Shown here: piece after piece, positions 58,944 through 64,000 of the stretch
Layout: each line of letters opens with the position of its first letter
How positions within the stretch are numbered: the stretch's first letter is position 1
Source: JANYBT01 sp038211475
GTDB lineage: Bacteria; Acidobacteriota; Terriglobia; Terriglobales; Acidobacteriaceae
Reading direction: 5' to 3'
Assembly (NCBI GenBank): GCA_038211475.1
Contig: JBBQVN010000004.1
Span: 9,912 to 73,911 of the forward strand
Length of the DNA stretch: 64,000 bases
The notes under the pieces: model-generated
Databases searched by the model: none
What the model was told of the DNA's origin: nothing
What the model saw: only the letters and a program-made list of their open reading frames with translations
Program-made: the position numbers and the translations under genes

Positions 58944-60689
58944 CTACTTAGTGCCGGAACCGCCAAGGCTCGCAGTCAAAGTCCCTAACAAACTATCAGT
59001 GACTACGTTGACGGTGGCCGAGGCCGTTCCGGTCGCGGTAGGGGCGAAGGTTACTGAGACCGGACAATTCTTGCCTGCCGGCAGCGCTGCGCACTTATTG
59101 GTTACCGAAAACTCAGACGCTGAGATTCCAGTCACGTTCACGCCGGTGACGTTGATTTTCTTTTTTCCGACGTTGTAGACGGTGAGCGCTTGCGGGGCGG
59201 ACCGGGTTCCGACCTTCTGGTTTCCAAAGTCGAGCGAAGTGGGTGACAGCAGCACCTGACGCTGCAGGTAGGTGTCGATATTTCTGTTGAATTCCGTGGG
59301 CACGGCGGCCAGGTCCAGTCGCCCGTCGCGATTGAAATCGCCGGCCGCGACCATGTTCTCCTCCGCCGTGGTACCCAAAAGAAAATCGGGCTGGAAGGTA
59401 CCGTCGCCATTGCCCAACACCAAATCATTGGGAGCCACGCCGCTGGGATCGTTGAGCAGGGCATCGAGATTGCCATCCCCATTAAAGTCGCCGAGGACGA
59501 TGTTGGTATTGCCCTGGGTCTGCACGAGAAGGTCTTGTTTGTGAATGAAGGCGCCGTTGCCATTGCCGAGGAATACGTCCAGGGTGGTTACCGCGCTGAG
59601 GTTGGTGGTGGCGACCAGGTCAAGCTTGCCGTCGCCGTTGAGGTCGGCTGGAATCACGTAGGTCACGGTGGAGGTGTTATTGTCGATGATGACCGGCGCT
59701 TGAAAAGTGCCGTCTCCATTGCCGAGCATGACGACGCCATAGGCGAACAAGTCTGCGACGCCGGCAATGTCGAGAATGCCATCGCCATTGAAGTCGCCGA
59801 ACTGCGGATTAATCACGCCGTGGCTGTTGGCAATGGTGACGCCTGCCATGAAAGTGCCATTGCCTGCGCCAAAGAAAACTACCAAGTCTCCAGATCCGGC
59901 GGAGCCGCCGGTGGAAGCGACCGCGTCGAGGTTGCCGTCTCCGTTGATGTCCGCCAGCACAAGGTTATTCAGGGCCTCGCTCGAGGTGTAGTCCACGTGG
60001 CTCTCGAAAGCGCCGTGGCCCGTGCCCAGCAGAACCGAGAGCAGGCCCCCCGCCCCCAAGCTGCCCGCGATGAGCAGGTCAGGGATACCATCGCCATTCA
60101 CGTCAGCAATGGCGATCGCGACCGGATCTCCTCCGGCCAGCATGTCTTTCTGCACCTGGAATCCGCCGCTGCCGTTGCCAAAGAATCGGGAAACGCAGGT
60201 GCATCCGTAGCCGGCGCTGGCGATATCGAGAAAGCTATCGCCGTTAATGTCGGCCACCGCCACGCTGCGGGAATAAAACCCGCTCTTGTAGCTGGTGCGC
60301 GATGAAATCGCGATATTGGGAGTGGAATAGGCGACCGGAAGGAATGCGGTGTTGGACGCGCCCCCACCCGGAGCGGGGTTGACGACGGTGACGTTGGCAG
60401 TGCCAGTCTTGGCCACATCAGCCGCGGCGATCGTAGCAGTAAGCTTGGATGAACTCACGAAAGCAGTAGTCCGCGTCGAATTGTTCCAATTAACCGTAGC
60501 GCCAGGAACGAAGCCGGTGCCGGTGACAGTCAGACTGAAAGCTGCCGAACCGGGGGCCGCGGCCGCGGGCGAGAGGGAGATATTCACCAAAGGCACGGGA
60601 TTGGCGGCAAGGGTCAGGACGGAAAAAGCTACAACTACCACAAGAGTGGACGAGATCGATTTCAACATCCTTATCGTCATCGATTTCAT
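58944..60689 (-). CDS. Secreted FG-GAP/VCBS repeat protein with IPT and choice-of-anchor domains
   Basis: 581 residues from the ATG at 60689, after GGAG. A signal peptide (cut near residue 29) is followed by an IPT/TIG-like Ig domain (L-T-V-T-G-T-G-F-V-P-G-A-T-V-N-W-N). Then come about seven FG-GAP units with the calcium-binding D-x-N-x-D-G-x-x-D loop (D-I-N-G-D-S-F-L-D, D-V-N-G-D-G-I-P-D and others), forming an integrin-like propeller, and a C-terminal HYDIN/choice-of-anchor-D-type Ig domain (L-D-F-G-N-Q-K-V-G-T). A surface or extracellular location is expected. It is one of several such proteins in the window. Confidence 0.9.
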   Translation of the reverse strand: MKSMTIRMLKSISSTLVVVVAFSVLTLAANPVPLVNISLSPAAAAPGSAAFSLTVTGTGFVPGATVNWNNSTRTTAFVSSSKLTATIAAADVAKTGTANVTVVNPAPGGGASNTAFLPVAYSTPNIAISSRTSYKSGFYSRSVAVADINGDSFLDIASAGYGCTCVSRFFGNGSGGFQVQKDMLAGGDPVAIAIADVNGDGIPDLLIAGSLGAGGLLSVLLGTGHGAFESHVDYTSSEALNNLVLADINGDGNLDAVASTGGSAGSGDLVVFFGAGNGTFMAGVTIANSHGVINPQFGDFNGDGILDIAGVADLFAYGVVMLGNGDGTFQAPVIIDNNTSTVTYVIPADLNGDGKLDLVATTNLSAVTTLDVFLGNGNGAFIHKQDLLVQTQGNTNIVLGDFNGDGNLDALLNDPSGVAPNDLVLGNGDGTFQPDFLLGTTAEENMVAAGDFNRDGRLDLAAVPTEFNRNIDTYLQRQVLLSPTSLDFGNQKVGTRSAPQALTVYNVGKKKINVTGVNVTGISASEFSVTNKCAALPAGKNCPVSVTFAPTATGTASATVNVVTDSLLGTLTASLGGSGTK

Positions 60690-61045
60690 TTTGGATGTCT
60701 CCAGAATTCTCACGCGAGTCAACTAAATTCAATTTTCGAGACAGGCTTTCGCGGGCAAACCTATGACAATATTGCGATATTGCAAGCCCGCATTAAAGCG
60801 GGGCGCCACGGTCAAGGGGGAGGTAGTAAGTGTCCCACGCGAAAATGGGGGTGTCAAGGACAAGCAGCCGGGAAAGACGCCGTCTTTTAACTTTTTATTG
60901 CGGGTTTATTGGGTCAGAAAAATAAGGAAGTTCCAGGCGGCACTATAAGCGACCGCGCCCGCATCCTGGGGCGAGCGTACCATAGCTTGAGCAAGACGAT
61001 TTTGAGCGCCTGTTGCCATGACGCGCAGGCGCTCCTTGAGGATTT
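60690..61045. other. Intergenic stretch with two palindromes, no gene
   Basis: 356 bases between divergent genes. CAATAT-TGCG-ATATTG (60767-60782) is a perfect palindrome suited to a regulator of the FG-GAP gene; AAAGACG-C-CGTCTTT lies near 60881. No ORF with coding character is seen. Confidence 0.4.
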
Positions 61046-61474
61046 ATGACGCCGGAGACACGTTACAAAGTGATGCTGGTGGTTGAGGTTCTGGCTGGTG
61101 CTGTGCTGCTGCGCATGGCGTGGTTCATGCCGCGGCCATGGGGATGGCAGGCGACGGTGGGCGTCGTGCTGGCGGCTGTTGGTTACGTGGGTATTTCAAT
61201 TGCGCGATTGCATCTGGGGCCGTCATTTTCGGTGACGCCGCAGGCTTACAAGCTGGTGACTCATGGTCTGTACGCGAAGATTCGCAATCCGATTTACGTA
61301 TTTGGGATTGTGCTGGTGATTGGGGTTTGCATGGTGGTGCAGAAGCCGGTGCTCTGGATCATTGTGCCGGTAGTGATGGCGGCGCAGGCGCGGCGAGCGC
61401 AGGCTGAGGCTCGGGTGCTGGAAGCGAAGTTTGGGGAAGAGTATTGCAGGTATCGGGGTAGGACTTGGTTCTAG
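61046..61474 (+). CDS. Isoprenylcysteine carboxyl-methyltransferase-like (ICMT) membrane protein
   Basis: 142 residues with three or four membrane helices. The C-terminal signature L-V-T-H-G-L-Y-A-K-I-R-N-P-I-Y, then E-A-R-V-L-E-A-K-F-G-E-E-Y-C-R-Y-R-G-R-T, is the SAM-binding end of the ICMT/PEMT superfamily. Bacterial members lack prenylated substrates and probably methylate lipids or other small molecules. A TTGAGGA site lies upstream. Alone, before the 818-base repeat-rich gap. Confidence 0.87.
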   Translation: MTPETRYKVMLVVEVLAGAVLLRMAWFMPRPWGWQATVGVVLAAVGYVGISIARLHLGPSFSVTPQAYKLVTHGLYAKIRNPIYVFGIVLVIGVCMVVQKPVLWIIVPVVMAAQARRAQAEARVLEAKFGEEYCRYRGRTWF

Positions 61475-61574
61475 GGAGGGGTTGAGCTGAATCAAGAGCC
61501 GTCATTTGAACGGGGTAAAGCGGCCCTGAAGGGCGGCTCTTCCGCCGGCCCTATGGCGGGGGTCTGGTTAACCT

Positions 61575-61932
61575 CAGCGGCTGAAGCCTGTTCACCTGAG
61601 CATCGGATTTCGCAGCGGTAAACCGCTGCGCCACCCAAAAGCAATCCCGGTGGAGGCGTTCGGTGCAAACGTTCTTCGACCGATCGGGCAGGCGTGGTCA
61701 AGTCTTGGACCCCAGCGGCTGAAGCCGGTTCTCCTGAGCGATCGGTTTTCGCAGCGGTGAACCGCTGCGCCACCCAAAGGCAATCCCAGTGAGGCGTTCC
61801 GTGCAAACGCTGTTGGACCCGATCGGGCAGGCGCGGTCAAGTCCTGGACCCCAGCGGCTGAAGCCGGTTCTCCCGAGCAATCGGTTTTCGCAGCGGTGAA
61901 CCGCTGCGCCACCCAAAAGCAATCCCAGTGGA
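61575..61932. repeat. 138-139-bp tandem repeat, about 2.6 copies
   Basis: Copies start at 61575, 61713 and 61852. Each contains the hairpin C-A-G-C-G-G-T-G-A-A-C-C-G-C-T-G and a C-A-G-C-G-G-C-T-G-A-A-G-C-C-G-G element, both of which occur, inverted, in the 48.96-49.06 kb island. No ORF here is real. Confidence 0.9.
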
Positions 61933-62042
61933 GTTAGCACCGCCGGTTCTCAAAGGGTGAGGCTGTTCAAGTTACGCGTAAAGGATGTAAGCTTCGCAGT
62001 TCACTGTTTTCGCCAAGCTCGTGATCGCAAGGCGCTGCAAAA

Positions 62043-62316
62043 GCAATGGTTCGCGGAGCAGCAATGACAAAAAATACTCGGCGCGTTCGTTAGGTTGGTG
62101 GTGCTGCAACGAAAAGAAAATGGTTGGTACGTTCTTAAGCGAGTGGTTCGTGGGCAGTAAAGCAAAATGGTTCGTGGTGCAGCAATGAAAAACGAAATTG
62201 GTTGTTGGGGCCGTTAAGCAACAGGTTCACGGTGCCATAAAGCAAAGGCTGGTGATGCAATAGTGAAAGAGAAAACTGTTGGTAATGCAGTAATGAAAAA
62301 CAAAACGGTTCGTGGG
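62043..62316. repeat. Degenerate 23-31-bp tandem array running into the M1 peptidase start
   Basis: About ten units starting with G-G-T-T-S-G-T-G-G and often ending G-C-A-G-Y-A-A-T-G-A-A-A-A-A-C. The real start at 62293 is in the ninth; earlier units carry similar ATGs (about 62063 and 62185). The rest of 61475-62292 has no gene. Confidence 0.8.
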
Positions 62317-64000
62317 GCAGTTTGGATCGCGGCACTCACTGCAGGGTGCTGCCTGATGGCGGCACAGGCGGCGGCTCCGGCAACGGCGGCACTGACTCCG
62401 CCCGCGTTGAGTACCGCGGCCGCGACGCTCTCTGACAAGCCGCTGTCTGAGCGGGTGGTGGCGTATCAGATAGACGCTCGCTATGACGCGCAGAAACATG
62501 CGCTCGACGGCAGCGAGATCCTGAGCTACCGCAACCTGACGGGCCAGCCGCAAGACACGTTTCCCTTCCACTTATATTTGAACGCGTTCCAGCCTACATC
62601 CACCTTCATGGCCGAAGAGCGCCGCGACCGCGAGGGCTTCGAGTTTAAAGACAAGTACAAGGCGTCGGTCGAAGTGACGTCGCTCGAAGCGGTGGGCATG
62701 GGCGATGTGACTTCGCAGATGAAGTTCATCTCGCCCGACGATGGCAATGCGGGCGACAAGACGGTATTTGAAGTGAAGTTGCCGCACCTGGTTGCGCCCG
62801 GGGAGACGGTGCAATTCAAGATCAAGTTCCACGATCAATTTGGCCAGGTGTTCGCGAGGACGGGATATGTGCGCGACTTTCTGATGGGCGCGCAGTGGTT
62901 TCCGAAGGTTGGGGTGTGGTGGCAGGGAGCGTGGAATTGCCACCAGTTCCATGCCAACACGGAATTCTTTGCGGATTTCGGGACGTTCGATGTAGCGCTG
63001 ACGGTGCCGCAGAACGAAGTGGTGGGGGCCACCGGCATTCAGCTCAGCGAAGTGAAAAATGCCGATGGCAGCAAGACTCTGACGTTTCACGGCGAAGACA
63101 TTCACGACTTCGCGTGGACGCTGGAGCCGGAATATAACGTGGTGGAAGATACCTTTAACGGCAGCATGGGCGCGGTGAAGATTCGGCTGCTGATGCAGCC
63201 GGGACATATGGAGCAGGCCGACCGGCACATGCGCATCATGAAGCAGACCATGAAGCATTTCGATGAATGGTATGGCCCGTATCCGTACAAGCAGATCACG
63301 GTGGTGGATCCTCCGCATGGCGGCTTGCGCGCGGGTGGCATGGAATATCCGACGTTGATTACGGGCGACACGACGTGGTGGATGCCGGAGGGGGCGCGCT
63401 TTGTGGAATTGGTAGTGGAACACGAGTTCGGCCATCAGTACTGGTATGGGATGGTCGCCACCAACGAGTTTGAAGATGCGTGGCTGGACGAGGGAATCAA
63501 CAGCTATACCGAGTGCAAGATCCTGGATGACATTTTTGGCAAGGAGGGCTCGGCCTTGGACCTCTGGGGCATGAAGCAGGGCGACGACGAGCAGCAGAGG
63601 AGTGGGTACGTGGCGGCGGCGGACAAGGATCCCATGGCGCGGTTTGCCTACAAGTACATGAATGGCGGATCGTACGGCGATATTACGTATGGAAAGACTG
63701 CGACGGTACTGTTGAACCTGGAGAAGATCATCGGCGAGGACACCTTGAAGCGGGCCATCCGCACGTATTTTATGCGCTATCGGTTTACCCATCCGACGAA
63801 AGAAGATTTCCTGAAGACGGTGGAGGAAGTGAGCGGGCAGAACCTGCGCTGGTATTTCGATCAGGCGGTGTATGGAACGCAAGTGATGGACTACGAAATA
63901 ATGCGCGCGACCTCAGACCGGGCGGATTGGTACGTGAAAGACCCGCCGGAGGAGAAGAAGGGGGAGACGCTCTATCGCACGATGGTGATTGTGCATCGCA
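62293..64000 (+). CDS. M1-family zinc metallopeptidase (3' end outside window)
   Basis: 569 codons are visible and the frame runs off the end. A signal peptide (M-K-N-K-T-V-R-G-A-V-W-I-A-A-L, cut near A-A-Q-A, residue 26) leads to an M1 N-terminal domain, the exopeptidase-like loop G-G-M-E-Y-P, and the zinc site H377-E378-F-G-H381 with Glu400 in D-E-G-I-N-S (18 residues between, as in the family). A periplasmic or secreted aminopeptidase is expected. The first codons are part of the upstream tandem array and no good ribosome site is seen. Confidence 0.92.
   Translation, partial: MKNKTVRGAVWIAALTAGCCLMAAQAAAPATAALTPPALSTAAATLSDKPLSERVVAYQIDARYDAQKHALDGSEILSYRNLTGQPQDTFPFHLYLNAFQPTSTFMAEERRDREGFEFKDKYKASVEVTSLEAVGMGDVTSQMKFISPDDGNAGDKTVFEVKLPHLVAPGETVQFKIKFHDQFGQVFARTGYVRDFLMGAQWFPKVGVWWQGAWNCHQFHANTEFFADFGTFDVALTVPQNEVVGATGIQLSEVKNADGSKTLTFHGEDIHDFAWTLEPEYNVVEDTFNGSMGAVKIRLLMQPGHMEQADRHMRIMKQTMKHFDEWYGPYPYKQITVVDPPHGGLRAGGMEYPTLITGDTTWWMPEGARFVELVVEHEFGHQYWYGMVATNEFEDAWLDEGINSYTECKILDDIFGKEGSALDLWGMKQGDDEQQRSGYVAAADKDPMARFAYKYMNGGSYGDITYGKTATVLLNLEKIIGEDTLKRAIRTYFMRYRFTHPTKEDFLKTVEEVSGQNLRWYFDQAVYGTQVMDYEIMRATSDRADWYVKDPPEEKKGETLYRTMVIVHR

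Noticed and set aside
61575..61932. CRISPR array or rRNA-like repeat
   Set aside because: Units are conserved along their full 138 bp; no spacer-repeat alternation and no rRNA sequence.
62572..63882. 436-residue antisense frame over the M1 peptidase
   Set aside because: The plus strand has the complete zinc site and signal peptide; the antisense product is His/Arg-rich nonsense.

Overview
The window looks like a chromosomal piece of an Acidobacteriota genome, probably a Terriglobia (subdivision 1) soil lineage. This is inferred from a moderately high G+C, diderm envelope genes (BamA, OmpH/Skp, RlpA), many secreted proteins of repeat type (kelch, TIGR03803-like, FG-GAP), an imuA-imuB-dnaE2 mutasome cassette, and several tiny Cys-rich proteins of a kind I associate with that phylum. 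I found no rRNA, tRNA, CRISPR array, prophage or intact insertion sequence.

Layout. 1-2.2 kb: end of a kelch-type secreted protein, a hemolysin III-like membrane protein and a secreted unknown. 2.5-8.0 kb: envelope glycosylation, with two GT21-type glycosyltransferases facing tail to tail, an ArnT-like GT39 enzyme and a GT4 enzyme. 8.2-16 kb: glyA, an alpha/beta hydrolase, alr, ompH and bamA. 16-20.4 kb: a molybdopterin oxidoreductase and a HAMP-SpoIIE phosphatase. 20.4-28.8 kb: housekeeping genes (trxB, UBP zinc finger, POT transporter, DUF167, yggS-type PLP protein, OPT transporter, comF-like, HNH nuclease).

28.9-36.2 kb is a redox island: small Cys proteins, a radical SAM/SPASM gene broken by a frameshift, then a tight operon of NuoE-like, HydB/HoxF-like, HoxU-like and FMN-binding glutamate-synthase-like proteins. 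CRP/FNR-type palindromes lie in both of its control regions. No hydrogenase subunit is present, so the operon looks like a stand-alone NADH/ferredoxin diaphorase joined to a GltB-type flavoenzyme, possibly electron-bifurcating.

37-46.7 kb: polyphosphate glucokinase and glucose-6-phosphate dehydrogenase, the mutasome cassette, and an OmpR-type response regulator. dnaE2 carries two in-frame insertions of low-complexity repeat DNA. 47-64 kb: BON protein, HIT protein, a 1.16-kb repeat island flanked by 44-bp direct repeats, a TIGR03803-like protein, rlpA, mutY, a Cys/Met-metabolism PLP enzyme, a peroxiredoxin with an internal amber stop, M28 peptidase, SYLF protein, CsbD, FG-GAP protein, ICMT-like protein and the start of an M1 peptidase.

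The most unusual property is the repeat DNA. At least eight loci carry their own short (12-31 bp) degenerate tandem arrays lying over or beside start and stop codons. In addition, several interspersed repeat families recur at 37.0, 44.6-45.3, 48.3-49.5 and 61.6-61.9 kb.
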